Of a DNA stretch of 44,498 nucleotides, positions 1-9,079 are shown one piece after another. Positions within the stretch are counted from its first letter, which is position 1. Each line of letters begins with the position of its first letter. The translations under genes were made by a program, and so were the position numbers. This DNA is from Gammaproteobacteria bacterium. GTDB lineage: Bacteria; Pseudomonadota; Gammaproteobacteria; Pseudomonadales; Azotimanducaceae. Location of the stretch: positions 1-44,498 of the forward strand of contig QJYB01000121.1 in assembly GCA_003247835.1 (NCBI GenBank), written 5' to 3'. Below the pieces are notes generated by a model. The model was not told the DNA's origin. It ran no database searches and saw only the letters and a list, made by a program, of their open reading frames with translations.

Positions 1-2672
1 TAGGAAGCCCGGAGATAGAACTGACGTCCGATGGCGTTGTGGTACTCCTGCGGGTAGAACGGCCAGGAGTCCGTCTCGTCCGCCTTCGGGCCTTCGTCGG
101 TGAGGTTGTTCACACCGGCCTGAATGCGCAGCGAGTCGTTGGTCCAGTAGCCGGACAGGTTCGCCGTGGTCCAGGAACCGATCGTCAGCTTCACGCCATC
201 ATCCGGACTATACAGCTCGTTGTACAGACCATTCATGGAGTCGATGTAGCTCACGAACAGCGTCGCACCCCACTGACCGTAGGTCCAGTTGGTGGTGAAG
301 TTCCAGCGCCACTCGGGTACCCGGTCGTCCTGCATGACGTCCACCACTTCAGAAGTCAGGTCGAACTGCTCATCCCACTTGATCATGTAGGTCGCGCGCC
401 AGCGCAGATTCCAGATTCCAATCTGGTCCCACGGCAGCTGATAACCAAGCGAGAAATCCACACCCTCCGTTTCCTGGAAGGTCAGGTTCTGCGCCGTGGC
501 ATTCACACCGAGCACCTCCTGGGTGACCGGGTCGCGAGCATCGATCAGTCCACCGTAGATATCGTAGTTGTTGACGATGGTCTGGGCGGAGAGGTCGTTG
601 ACGATGTCCTTGACCTCGACGTGCCACCAGTCGATGGAGGCATCGAAGCCGGCCATCTGGAAGACGCCACCGAAACTGTAGTTTTCGCCCTTTTCGGCGT
701 CCAGGTCGGCATTGGGACCTACCGTCACGTCGACGTAGGTTTCGCCACGGCACGCCGCATAGGGGCTGTTCGGACCGATGGTGCCGCCCTGGTAGCTGCA
801 GGAGTACGGGTCCGTGACCTGGTCGAACGCCGCGGTGGGATCGCCGTAAACCCGCTGCATGTCCGGCGCACGGAAGGTCTTGGCCCAGTTCGCGCGCAGC
901 AGCAGGGAGTCGACCGGCCGGAACTGCACGCCGATCAGCGGTGCCCAGTTGCTGCCGAAATCGCTGTAGTCGTCGTAACGGAGAGCCGCCTGGACTTCCA
1001 CCATGTCGAGGACCGGAATCAGCGTCTCGCCGTAGACGGCAGAGTAATCCCGGCTGCCTTTACCCGAGGATCCACCGATAGCCAGGATGTTGCCCTTGAT
1101 CGACTCCGAATCGGAGGTGTTGTAGAACCACTCCTTCGCATGCTCCACACCGGCCGCGAAGCCGACGGCGCCCGCCGGCAGCTGGAACAGGCTCGGGGTC
1201 GAGACCGTGAAGCTGAACTGGTTGATCGTCGATTGTGCATCGCTGAACGGCGTATAGGCAGCGCTTTCCACTTCCTCCGGCGTCATCAGGTCGAAGGAAG
1301 AACGACCTGCGGTACCGGAGCTCAGGAACGCGAAGTAGTTATCCGCGCTCGCGTAACCGATGAGCTTGTCCCGGTAGTCGGTGCGCATGAAGGACCAGTC
1401 CGCATCCCAGGACCACTGACCGATGTCACCACGCACGCCCAGAAGGGCGGCATAGTTGTCCACGTCCGTATCCTGGCGGCGGTCACCGAACTCGATCATG
1501 CGTCGTGTGTAGTAGGCGATGGTACCGGGGACCGAGTCCGCGAAATCGCCGCCGAACGCTACATCCTGCGGGAAGGTGGCCGATGTGCCCGTCGCATCCG
1601 TCTCACCCGTTACCGTACCGTCGTCATTGACGTAGAAGGTATAGTCCGCTACCGGCATGGGTTCGATGGTGATGAACGTGTTGGTCTTGGTGTAGTCCAG
1701 TCGGCCGTAGAGCGAGACGGTGTCGCTGAGGGCATAGTTGAACTTGGTCATGATGGACGCACGATTCCGTTCCGGGAACAGATCGCGACGGGCCGAACGG
1801 TTGAATCCGCAGATGTCGGCATTGTCCCAGCGCTGCAGACCGCGGTCCGTACATTCCGGATCCTGCAGCGTGGTCCTCACCGAAGACGAGTAGCCCGGCG
1901 GCAGCAGCTCGATCAGCGAGATACCGTAGGAGCTGTAGCTGCCGAGACCGCCATAGGCCAGGTCGGAACCCAGATCGTTGAAGTTGTTGCGCTGGCTGGC
2001 CTTGAGGGACTGCTGGTCCTCGTACTCTGCCAGGAACAGGATGTTACGGTCCTCGTCGCCGGCACCAATCATGAAGTTGATGTTGCTGGTTCCCAGGCCC
2101 CCGTGGTCCGTGTCGCTGTAACGGGCGTCGATGTTGACGCCGTTGTAGTACTCCTTGGTGATGATGTTCACCACCCCACCCATGGCGTCGGAGCCGTAGA
2201 TGGCCGATGCACCGGTCGTCAGCACTTCCACCCGCTCGATGGCCGCGAGCGGAATGTTCGCGGTATCGGAGAAGTTGTCGGTGCCGCCTGCGGGAATCGG
2301 ATACTTCGGCGTCCGTTTACCGTCGATCAGGGTCAGCGTTCGGCCGATGCCCACGCCGCGGAGGTCGACTGCGGAGGCCGCCGGCGTGAAGCCGAATACC
2401 TGCTGCTGGTCCAGGGAGCCACCCGAGTTCTGAGTCAGATCTGCCAGCACATCCTGGAAGTTGTTGTAGCCCACATCCCGGATGTCATCCGCCGTGATGG
2501 TCACCAGCGGGTTGGCGTTCTCTGCATCGATTCGCTTGATGCGGGATCCGGTCACGACGATCTCTTCCATCACACCTTCTTCGGCGAAGGAGGCTTGCGG
2601 AAGCACTGTCACGACCAGGGCCCATACCAGCGCCCACACGAGCGGTTCGCCCGTCGGTTTCTGGATAGTCAT
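1..2672 (-). CDS. TonB-dependent outer membrane receptor (C-terminus just cut by window edge)
   Basis: This encodes a TonB-dependent receptor, an outer membrane gated barrel for energised uptake of a substrate that the sequence does not identify. The protein begins MTIQKPTGEP, has a signal peptide to about residue 30 (ASFA/EEG), then the plug motif EEIVVTGSRIKR at about 36-47. Further plug motifs follow: VDLRGVGIGRTLTLIDGKR, IERVEVLTTGASAIYGSDA and GGVVNIIT. The rest reads as a large barrel without interruption. The last residues in the window are GRQFYLRAS followed by TA-, which fits a terminal Tyr-x-Phe, so only a few residues are missing. The start at 2672 has only a weak ribosome site (GGGGTAAC). 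About 890 residues are visible, normal for the EEIVVTGSR class of marine gammaproteobacteria. The substrate is unknown, and no neighbouring gene suggests one. Confidence 0.93.
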   Translation of the reverse strand, partial: MTIQKPTGEPLVWALVWALVVTVLPQASFAEEGVMEEIVVTGSRIKRIDAENANPLVTITADDIRDVGYNNFQDVLADLTQNSGGSLDQQQVFGFTPAASAVDLRGVGIGRTLTLIDGKRTPKYPIPAGGTDNFSDTANIPLAAIERVEVLTTGASAIYGSDAMGGVVNIITKEYYNGVNIDARYSDTDHGGLGTSNINFMIGAGDEDRNILFLAEYEDQQSLKASQRNNFNDLGSDLAYGGLGSYSSYGISLIELLPPGYSSSVRTTLQDPECTDRGLQRWDNADICGFNRSARRDLFPERNRASIMTKFNYALSDTVSLYGRLDYTKTNTFITIEPMPVADYTFYVNDDGTVTGETDATGTSATFPQDVAFGGDFADSVPGTIAYYTRRMIEFGDRRQDTDVDNYAALLGVRGDIGQWSWDADWSFMRTDYRDKLIGYASADNYFAFLSSGTAGRSSFDLMTPEEVESAAYTPFSDAQSTINQFSFTVSTPSLFQLPAGAVGFAAGVEHAKEWFYNTSDSESIKGNILAIGGSSGKGSRDYSAVYGETLIPVLDMVEVQAALRYDDYSDFGSNWAPLIGVQFRPVDSLLLRANWAKTFRAPDMQRVYGDPTAAFDQVTDPYSCSYQGGTIGPNSPYAACRGETYVDVTVGPNADLDAEKGENYSFGGVFQMAGFDASIDWWHVEVKDIVNDLSAQTIVNNYDIYGGLIDARDPVTQEVLGVNATAQNLTFQETEGVDFSLGYQLPWDQIGIWNLRWRATYMIKWDEQFDLTSEVVDVMQDDRVPEWRWNFTTNWTYGQWGATLFVSYIDSMNGLYNELYSPDDGVKLTIGSWTTANLSGYWTNDSLRIQAGVNNLTDEGPKADETDSWPFYPQEYHNAIGRQFYLRAS

Positions 2673-3041
2673 TAGTTACCCCGTGTTTACCGTTATTGTT
2701 ACCAATTGTTTCGGGAGAGGACGCCCCTAAGGTTTTCATTAGGATTTTTTAAGGGATTCCTCTGGTCGAACCGGTCGTCCGACCTTTGCGCGGCGCATCA
2801 TAACCTCTGTTCTAGTGACGATGGTCACAGTTAGTGACGAATTTCGCCGGTTTTTAGACGTAATTGCTATTAAAAGTTTCAGAAACATTACCAAGGTCTT
2901 TCAGGGACAATACTGTCCGCCCAGCAGCCACGCTGCTCGCACCATCCGGGTGCTCCCGGCTTCCTGCCCCGGCCCTGCACCGAATTGAAGCCCGCCGACC
3001 CGACCGGCATAGTCGTACCTCCATCGACCCACGGACCGCCG
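2673..3041. other. Intergenic region between divergent receptor and methyltransferase genes
   Basis: This is a 369-base non-coding stretch between two divergent genes, so it should hold both promoters. It is more AT-rich than its surroundings around 2736-2760 and 2850-2915. A short perfect inverted repeat, GGACA-ATAC-TGTCC, lies near 2904-2918. I see no tRNA, no convincing sigma-70 box pair and no conserved riboswitch. Confidence 0.5.
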
Positions 3042-3671
3042 ATGACCACCTCCGATTCGAAGCGTGCGCGCTGGAACGAACGCTACGCCGCCCGCGAGCT
3101 CGTCTGGTCAGCGGGACCGAATCAGCTGCTCGAGCAGCTCCTCACCGGTGAGCAACCCGGTCGAGCGCTGGACGCCGCCTGCGGCGAGGGCCGCAATGCC
3201 CTCTGGCTCGCGGCCAATGGCTGGATGGTGACCGGTGTGGATTTCTCCGACGTGGCCATCGCCAAGGCCCAACGGATCGCCGAAGCGCGCGGGGTGCAGG
3301 TGGACTGGCAGGTCGTCGATGTGGCCAACGACCCGCTTGCCGGGGGACCCTGGGATCTGGTGTGCATCCTTTATCTGCACACCGATCCAGGTGAACGCGC
3401 TCGATGGCTGCCAAAGCTGGTGGACGCGGTCGCCCCCGGCGGCCTGTTTTTCTACATCGGCCACGATCCGAGCAACATCACCCACGGGGTGGGTGGTCCG
3501 CAGGATCCCGAGTTCCTGCCCGCCGCGGAGGACATCGTCGCCGCCCTGCCGGGCTTTCGAATCGAGGAGGCCCGGATCGTTGAACGGGCAGTCACCGCCG
3601 ATCCGGGACACGGTGGCGACGCGGGTGGTACCGCACTCGACACCCTGGTCAGGGCCCGGCGAACCCGCTGA
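3042..3671 (+). CDS. Class I SAM-dependent methyltransferase (TehB-like)
   Basis: This is a 209-residue soluble class I SAM-dependent methyltransferase. The glycine-rich SAM motif is ALDAACGEGRNALWLA near residues 43-58, followed by the acidic end of strand beta-2 (VTGVDFSDVAIAKA) and a later VAPGGLFFYIGHDP segment. The arrangement resembles TehB/UbiE-like small methyltransferases; the substrate cannot be read from sequence. The ATG at 3042 is preferred because the first residues (MTTSDSKRARWNERYAA) match the usual start of this family just ahead of the W-x-x-R-Y motif. The upstream in-frame ATG at 2985 would add an atypical extension. No strong Shine-Dalgarno sequence is visible. The gene is convergent with the MFS gene that follows, whose stop is 3 bases away. 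Confidence 0.85.
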   Translation: MTTSDSKRARWNERYAARELVWSAGPNQLLEQLLTGEQPGRALDAACGEGRNALWLAANGWMVTGVDFSDVAIAKAQRIAEARGVQVDWQVVDVANDPLAGGPWDLVCILYLHTDPGERARWLPKLVDAVAPGGLFFYIGHDPSNITHGVGGPQDPEFLPAAEDIVAALPGFRIEEARIVERAVTADPGHGGDAGGTALDTLVRARRTR

Positions 3672-3674
3672 CTC

Positions 3675-4985
3675 TCAGGCGGCCGCGTTCAGCGCTTCGG
3701 TGGCCTCCAGGTCGCCCCGCACCGAGCGTGCGCCCAGGAAGTAGTGGCAGGCGGCCCAGAGATTGACCAGCACGGCAAGACAGAGCGCGTAGCGCAGTGA
3801 ATGCACCTGCACCCAGGGCGCCAGCAGGTCGCTGGCGACGCCGACCAGATACGGTCCCATGCCCATGCCGATGAGGTTGAGCGCGAACAGCAGGATGGCC
3901 GAGGCAACCGCCCGCATCCTCAGGGTGACCAGTGCCTGGGTCATGGCAAAAGACGGACCCAGGTACATGCCACCCAGGATGGAAACCACCATCAGCGACG
4001 GGATCACCGCCCAGATCCCGCCGTAGAGATAGGCCACGAACTGAAAGGGCACCATGATGAGCGTGGCCCAGCCCGGTACCCAGAGATACCAGCGTCGGTC
4101 CCCACTGCGCTCGGAGAGCTGGTCGGCGAGAAAGCCGCCGAGAAAGGTGCCGATGGCGCCAATGCCGCTGATCAGCGCGAGCCAGGATCCTACCTCGGCG
4201 ATGGGCATGTCGTGGCTTCGGATCAGGAACGGCGCGTTCCACGTACCGGCACCGTAGCCGACGAAGGCATGCAGCCCGGCAGCAAAGGCCAGGTGACGGA
4301 AAGCGATCCGATCCCAGAGCAGCGACAGCGTCTCCCGTACACCCGGTGCCGCCTGGTCGCGAACCGGCGACGTCGCCGCGTCCGCCATGCCCCGCGGTGG
4401 TTCCCGGAGTGTGAACCAGATGAACAGCGCCACCAGAACGCCCGGCAGGCCGACCAGCACGAAGGTGTGGCGCCAGCCCAGAACATCGGCGCCCCAACCC
4501 CCGGCAAAGTTGCCGATCATGGAGCCGAATGGAATCCCGAGCGCATAGATGGACAGTGCCGTTGCCCGTTGCTCGATCGGAAAGTAATCGGAGATCAGCG
4601 AGTGGCTGGGCGGACTGGCACCGGCTTCGCCCACCCCCACACCGACCCGCGCGAGCAGCAGCATCCAGAAACTCTGCGCCAGCCCGCACAGCGCCGTCAT
4701 GCCGCTCCACACGACCATGGCCAGCGAAAGAATCTTCACCCGGCTCCAGCGGTCGGCCAGTGCCGCGATGGGAATACCGAGGGTGGTATAGAAGAGTGCG
4801 AAGGCAAGCCCACCGAGCAGGCCAAGCTGGGTGTCGTTCAGATCGAGATCGTGCTTGATGGGCTCGAGCAGGATCGCCAGGATCGACCGATCGATGAAGT
4901 TGACCACGTAACCGACGAACAGCAGCGCCAGCGCATAGTTCCGGTAGCCGGGCCGGAACACGGCCGGACGGGATGTCACGCTCAC
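3675..4985 (-). CDS. MFS transporter, spinster-like family
   Basis: This is a 436-residue major facilitator with about 12 hydrophobic segments. The first helix carries VVNFIDRSILAILLEPIK and is followed by DTQLGLLGGLAFALFYT. The loop 2-3 signature is IAALADRWSRVKILS, and a G-x-G-E motif lies in helix 4-5 (GVGVGEAGASPPSHSLISDYF). These are features of the bacterial spinster-like MFS group. The substrate is unknown. The start is GTG at 4985, overlapping the stop of the upstream aminotransferase gene by 4 bases (GTGA), so the two are translationally coupled and probably act on the same or related compounds. The C-terminus ends in ALNAAA. Confidence 0.88.
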   Translation of the reverse strand: MSVTSRPAVFRPGYRNYALALLFVGYVVNFIDRSILAILLEPIKHDLDLNDTQLGLLGGLAFALFYTTLGIPIAALADRWSRVKILSLAMVVWSGMTALCGLAQSFWMLLLARVGVGVGEAGASPPSHSLISDYFPIEQRATALSIYALGIPFGSMIGNFAGGWGADVLGWRHTFVLVGLPGVLVALFIWFTLREPPRGMADAATSPVRDQAAPGVRETLSLLWDRIAFRHLAFAAGLHAFVGYGAGTWNAPFLIRSHDMPIAEVGSWLALISGIGAIGTFLGGFLADQLSERSGDRRWYLWVPGWATLIMVPFQFVAYLYGGIWAVIPSLMVVSILGGMYLGPSFAMTQALVTLRMRAVASAILLFALNLIGMGMGPYLVGVASDLLAPWVQVHSLRYALCLAVLVNLWAACHYFLGARSVRGDLEATEALNAAA

Positions 4986-6361
4986 CTGGACGCACCGAGC
5001 AGCGCGGGTCGTTCGGTCGATACGAAGGGTCGCAGCTCACGAAGGCTTTCGTTCATCGCGGAAACAGCCCGATCGATCTCCAGCTCGGACATGGCAGTGC
5101 TCACGCAGTACATGAGGCGGCTCGCGGAGGCCACACCGTGGCGGAGCATGGTCAGATGCAGCAGCCTCGGCACGTGTCCCGCGCCTGCCAGGCCCGGCAG
5201 CGAATCCCTGGCGCTGTGGACGGGCCCGTCGGTGAACAGCACGTTCACCAGCGACCCCTGGCCGATGGCCTGAGCACGGATGCCTGCCTGCAGGAAGGCT
5301 TCGTTGAAACCGTTGCGCAGCCGGTCGCCCAGCGCATTGAGGCGAGCCACCTCCACGTCGGTGTAGGCCCGCATGGCCGCGAGACCTGCCGCCATGGTCA
5401 GCGCGTTGCCGCTGAAGGTGCTCGCGTGCATGACGGGCCGCTCCCGCTCCGGGCTGAACAGCTGCATGAGCTCACGGCTGCCGCCCACGGCACCGATGGG
5501 TAATCCGCCGCCGATGATCTTGCCGAGGCAGGTGAGATCCGGAGTCACGCCGTGCAGGCGCTGGGCGCCACCGGCATCGAGCCGGAAGGTGATCACCTCG
5601 TCGAAGATCAGCACGATATCGTGCTTCGACGTCGCCTGCCGAAGCGCCTCTAGAAAGTCCGTGGTCGCCGGAACCATGCCCATCGAGCCGAGCACGGGTT
5701 CCACGATCACGGCGGCCAGCTCTCCGGCGTGCGCATCGATCAGACGCTGTGCGTGTGCCGGCTCGTTGTAGGGGCAGATGACCGTGTCGGCGAGCACGCT
5801 CGCCGGAAAGCTGTCGTCCACGGCAAGGGATGCCGGCGCTTCCACGGGTCCGCGGCGGTCGGGCGCAGGGATCAGCGATACCTCGGCGAGCTCGTAGCTG
5901 CCGTGATAGCCACCTTCCATCTTCATGATCTTCTGCCGTCCGGTCGCCGCACGGGCGCAGCGGATGGCCATCAGGGTGCCTTCCGTGCCGGAGCTGGTGA
6001 AGCGCAGCTGCTCAACGGACGGGATACGCTCGACGATCAGCTCCGCCAGCTCGATCTGCTCCAGGCTGGGTGCCGCGTAGGCCGATCCGCGAGGTGCCTG
6101 CGCTTCGATGGCGGCCACCACGGCCGGGTGCGCGTGACCATGGACGAGCGAGGTGAAGTTGTTCATGAAATCGAGCAGCTGATGACCGTCCACATCCGTC
6201 AGCCGGCAGCCGCTGCCGCTCGAGATCACCAGAGGATACGGAGCGAAGTGGGCGCTCGAGCGGGTGTCGCCACCGGGAAAGACCATCTGCGCCCGCTTCG
6301 ATAGAGCATCCGATGTCGGCGCGAATGCACGGTACGCCGCAATCAGCGGGTGCTCGCTCAT
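4982..6361 (-). CDS. Class III PLP aminotransferase, glutamate-1-semialdehyde aminomutase-like
   Basis: This 459-residue enzyme is a fold-type I, class III aminotransferase. Visible hallmarks are SSGTEGTLMAIRCAR (about 123-137, PLP phosphate site), GGYHGSYE (150-157), FDEVITFR with Asp254, and TCLGKIIGGGLPIGAVGG with the Schiff-base Lys281. It most resembles glutamate-1-semialdehyde 2,1-aminomutase, but such paralogues next to transporters are often amino-acid or amine aminotransferases, so I do not call it HemL. The ATG at 6361 has a strong GGGGAGGGATC ribosome site. Longer in-frame starts upstream lack this. Its stop overlaps the GTG of the MFS gene (GTGA at 4982-4985), giving a coupled enzyme-carrier operon. 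Confidence 0.88.
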   Translation of the reverse strand: MSEHPLIAAYRAFAPTSDALSKRAQMVFPGGDTRSSAHFAPYPLVISSGSGCRLTDVDGHQLLDFMNNFTSLVHGHAHPAVVAAIEAQAPRGSAYAAPSLEQIELAELIVERIPSVEQLRFTSSGTEGTLMAIRCARAATGRQKIMKMEGGYHGSYELAEVSLIPAPDRRGPVEAPASLAVDDSFPASVLADTVICPYNEPAHAQRLIDAHAGELAAVIVEPVLGSMGMVPATTDFLEALRQATSKHDIVLIFDEVITFRLDAGGAQRLHGVTPDLTCLGKIIGGGLPIGAVGGSRELMQLFSPERERPVMHASTFSGNALTMAAGLAAMRAYTDVEVARLNALGDRLRNGFNEAFLQAGIRAQAIGQGSLVNVLFTDGPVHSARDSLPGLAGAGHVPRLLHLTMLRHGVASASRLMYCVSTAMSELEIDRAVSAMNESLRELRPFVSTERPALLGASR

Positions 6362-6568
6362 GATCCCTCCCCGGCGGTCATTCGGGCCACTATACCAACA
6401 CCAACGATCGATCGGGTTCAACGATCGGAAGGGACCGGCCATCGAGATACGATCACGCAGGCGATCCGGGCCGACAACGCAGCGCCCTCTGCACACCGCG
6501 GAGTGACGTGTTTACCGTCTGCGAAAGCAGCTATCATCGTGCGTCGATGAGATCAGGGGGATAATCAC

Positions 6569-7750
6569 GTGAGCAGCAACGAATTCCGCATGGAGGCTCG
6601 AGCCTGGCTGGAGGAGCACTGCCCACCAGGTGCCCGGGGTGAGGGTCAGATTGCCACCGGCAGCACGAAGATTCCCATCGAGCATCCCGACGTCCGTCTC
6701 TGGCTCGAACGGATGGCTGAAAAGGGCTGGACGGTTCCCACCTGGCCGGCGGAGTACGGCGGCGCCGGTCTCACCACCGAGGAGTTCGTGATCCTGGTGG
6801 AGGAGATGCGCAGGATCGACGCACGCCCGCCGCTCATGGGCATGGGAACCGGCCTCATCGGTCCGACGCTGCTGGAGCTCGGCACCGACGATCAGAAGGC
6901 GCGCCACCTGCCGCCCATCGCCCGCGGCGAGGTGGCCTGGTGCCAGGGATACAGTGAGCCGGGTGCCGGCTCGGACCTGGCCAGCCTGAGAACGCGGGCG
7001 GAAGACCGCGGTGATCACTTCGTGATCAACGGCCAGAAGATCTGGACGTCGGGCGCCCAGTTCGCCGACTGGATGTTCTGCCTCGTCCGCACCGACCCGG
7101 ACGTGCCCAAGCACGAAGGGATCAGCTTCGTGCTGCTCACCATGGACCAGCCCGGGGTCACGGTGAAACCCATCCGGCTGATCAGCGGCAACTCGCCGTT
7201 CTGCGAAACGTTCTTCGACAACGCCATCGCCCGAAAGGAAGACCTGGTCGGCGAGGTCAACAGAGGCTGGACCGTGGGCAAACGCCTCCTGCAGCACGAG
7301 CGCTCCGGCATGTCGGCGCTGGTAGGCGCGCGGAACCGCGACCCCGGCAGAAGCCTGCAGGACGTGGCCGTCGACTATGTGGGTCGCGACGGAAACGGCC
7401 TCATCGACGATCCCGCGCTTCGCAGCCAGGTGCTCACCCACAACATGAACAGCCACGCTTTCCGCCTGACGCAGCGACGAACCGTGCAGGAATCAGAGGA
7501 CGGCCGCACGCCCGGCCCGGCCACCTCCATCTTCAAGATGTACGGAACCGAACTGCAGCAGGAGAAATCCGACCTGATGTGCCGGATCCGGGGCGTGCAG
7601 GGTTATGGATGGACGGGCGACACCTTCAGCTCCGAGGAACGGGAGTGGACGCGCGCATTCCTCTCGACGCGTGCGGCCTCCATCTACAGTGGCTCCAACG
7701 AGATTCAGCGGAACATCATCGCCAAACGCGTGCTGGGTCTGCCGGATTGA
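6569..7750 (+). CDS. Acyl-CoA dehydrogenase family protein
   Basis: This is a 393-residue FAD-dependent acyl-CoA dehydrogenase that would oxidise an acyl-CoA at the alpha-beta bond. Visible features are an N-terminal helical domain, the FAD/substrate loop CQGYSEPGAGSDLASLRTRA, the beta-domain GDHFVINGQKIWTSGAQFADW, and the C-terminal IYSGSNEIQRNIIAKRVLGLP. The usual YEGT at the FAD-binding end is replaced by YSGSNEIQ. The start is GTG at 6569 with AGGGGGAT about 10 bases upstream. It diverges from the aminotransferase gene across 207 bases. The acyl substrate is unknown; the class is common in steroid, branched-chain and aromatic side-chain degraders. Confidence 0.9.
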   Translation: MSSNEFRMEARAWLEEHCPPGARGEGQIATGSTKIPIEHPDVRLWLERMAEKGWTVPTWPAEYGGAGLTTEEFVILVEEMRRIDARPPLMGMGTGLIGPTLLELGTDDQKARHLPPIARGEVAWCQGYSEPGAGSDLASLRTRAEDRGDHFVINGQKIWTSGAQFADWMFCLVRTDPDVPKHEGISFVLLTMDQPGVTVKPIRLISGNSPFCETFFDNAIARKEDLVGEVNRGWTVGKRLLQHERSGMSALVGARNRDPGRSLQDVAVDYVGRDGNGLIDDPALRSQVLTHNMNSHAFRLTQRRTVQESEDGRTPGPATSIFKMYGTELQQEKSDLMCRIRGVQGYGWTGDTFSSEEREWTRAFLSTRAASIYSGSNEIQRNIIAKRVLGLPD

Positions 7751-7773
7751 GCAGCTCTGCCCTGTCGACATTG

Positions 7774-9069
7774 ATGACGATGTCCTTCCATATGTCCGTC
7801 TGTCGAGCTGCCGTGCTGGCGGGCATGCTGTGGGGTGGCGCATCCACCTTCGCATGGGCCGAGCAGGGACCGTCCACATCCCGGTTCTACGCGTCGGTGG
7901 GTCTGGGCTGGAGCTACGCTGAGCCCTTCGTCATGAAGGACATCAACGCGGTGATCGACTACGACCTCGATCCGGTTGTCGCGTCCATTGCCGCCGGATT
8001 AGTCATCTCCGACCGCTGGCGGTTCGAGCTGGAAGGGTCTTTTCACGACAACGCGCCCGAGGTGCTCTACGTCCGGGGCACGGACATCGAGCTCGACACG
8101 CGCGGCGACGACGAGCTGCGCACGTCGAGCTTCCTGCTGAACGCGTACCGGGATTTCCATTTCGGCACGGCGGTCAGGCCCTACATCGCCGTCGGTGCAG
8201 GCGCGGCGCACCTGCACCTCACGTATACCGAATACACGCCGGTGCCGGTCTGGGAGAACCCGCTCGTCGACGACAGCACCTGGTCGTTCGCCTACCAGGC
8301 CATCGCCGGGTTGTCCGTGCCGCTCAGCCGGCGCTTCGACCTCGGTGTGGAGTACCGCTACTGGCGGGCACCGGATGTGGACTTCAAGGACCTCGACGGC
8401 AACCCGCTCAACGGCAGCCAGGCGATCCGTTCCGGCTGGCTGCGGCTCAACTATCGGCCAGGCGGTTACGACAGAACCACGCTGAAGAATGCAGACCCGA
8501 TTCAGGGTCGGGGTTTCTACCTCGCAGCCACGATGGGCACCAGCTGGGGGCCGGACCGCGATTTTCGGTACATCGGTGGCCAGTTCGACGCCTTCGACAT
8601 CGGCCCCATGCTGGGCTTCGCCGCTGGTTATCAGTTCGGCGGCCACTGGTACCTCGAGCTGGACCTGGCCCGGCAGAGTAACGAGATGCAGATCTACGAC
8701 ACCCGCATCGACGAAACCCGCACCAAGGGCAGCGTCGACGGCAACACGCTGAGTCTGAACCTCGGCTATCGTTTCCGGCCGAACCGGGCCATCGATCCCT
8801 ATCTCACCGTGGGTCTAGGCGCTTCGCGCATTCACTACGAAGTCGACGTCGCCATCGGCCGTGCGCCGCTGATCGATGACACCGTGACGCCCTTCTCCGG
8901 GGGTTTTTCCTTCGGCGTAGATCTCGCGCTGTCCGAGCGCTGGACGATCGCGACGGCCATTCGTGGTGTGCTCACCGATCATTTCACCCTCGAGCGAACC
9001 GACGGCGAGACCGTCACCAGCACCTATCTCATGTACGCCATGACCATCGGTGCCCGTTACCGCCTGTAA
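7774..9069 (+). CDS. Outer membrane beta-barrel protein with two tandem barrel-like halves
   Basis: This is a secreted protein of about 430 residues with a signal peptide ending STFAWA/EQ. It has two similar halves. The first runs FYASVGLGWSYAEPF ... AVRPYIAVGAGAAHLHL ... SRRFDLGVEYRYW and ends LRLNYRPGGYD. The second restarts GFYLAATMGTSWGPD ... YQFGGHWYLELDLA ... AIDPYLTVGLGASRIHYEV and ends in the typical C-terminal barrel strand TIGARYRL. Alternating hydrophobic strands and terminal aromatic residues fit an OmpA/OmpW-type barrel or two fused eight-stranded barrels. The start is uncertain: ATG occurs at 7774, 7780 and 7792 in frame, all with weak ribosome sites and all leaving an intact signal peptide. 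It begins 23 bases after the acyl-CoA dehydrogenase stop. Function unknown. Confidence 0.8.
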   Translation: MTMSFHMSVCRAAVLAGMLWGGASTFAWAEQGPSTSRFYASVGLGWSYAEPFVMKDINAVIDYDLDPVVASIAAGLVISDRWRFELEGSFHDNAPEVLYVRGTDIELDTRGDDELRTSSFLLNAYRDFHFGTAVRPYIAVGAGAAHLHLTYTEYTPVPVWENPLVDDSTWSFAYQAIAGLSVPLSRRFDLGVEYRYWRAPDVDFKDLDGNPLNGSQAIRSGWLRLNYRPGGYDRTTLKNADPIQGRGFYLAATMGTSWGPDRDFRYIGGQFDAFDIGPMLGFAAGYQFGGHWYLELDLARQSNEMQIYDTRIDETRTKGSVDGNTLSLNLGYRFRPNRAIDPYLTVGLGASRIHYEVDVAIGRAPLIDDTVTPFSGGFSFGVDLALSERWTIATAIRGVLTDHFTLERTDGETVTSTYLMYAMTIGARYRL

Positions 9070-9079
9070 GTGGGTCTGT

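Noticed and set aside
39..2675. A very long open frame on the plus strand opposite the TonB-dependent receptor
   Set aside because: Its translation is Arg/Val/His-rich without domain pattern, while the minus strand gives a full receptor with signal peptide, plug and barrel. It is an antisense shadow from GC-rich codon use.
3801..5273. Long plus-strand ORF opposite the MFS gene
   Set aside because: The product is His/Arg/Gln-rich with no hydrophobic pattern or start signal; the minus strand encodes a clear MFS protein.
4982..6361. Naming the class III aminotransferase hemL
   Set aside because: The motif resembles GSA aminomutase, but the transporter-coupled context and lack of tetrapyrrole neighbours make a paralogue more likely.
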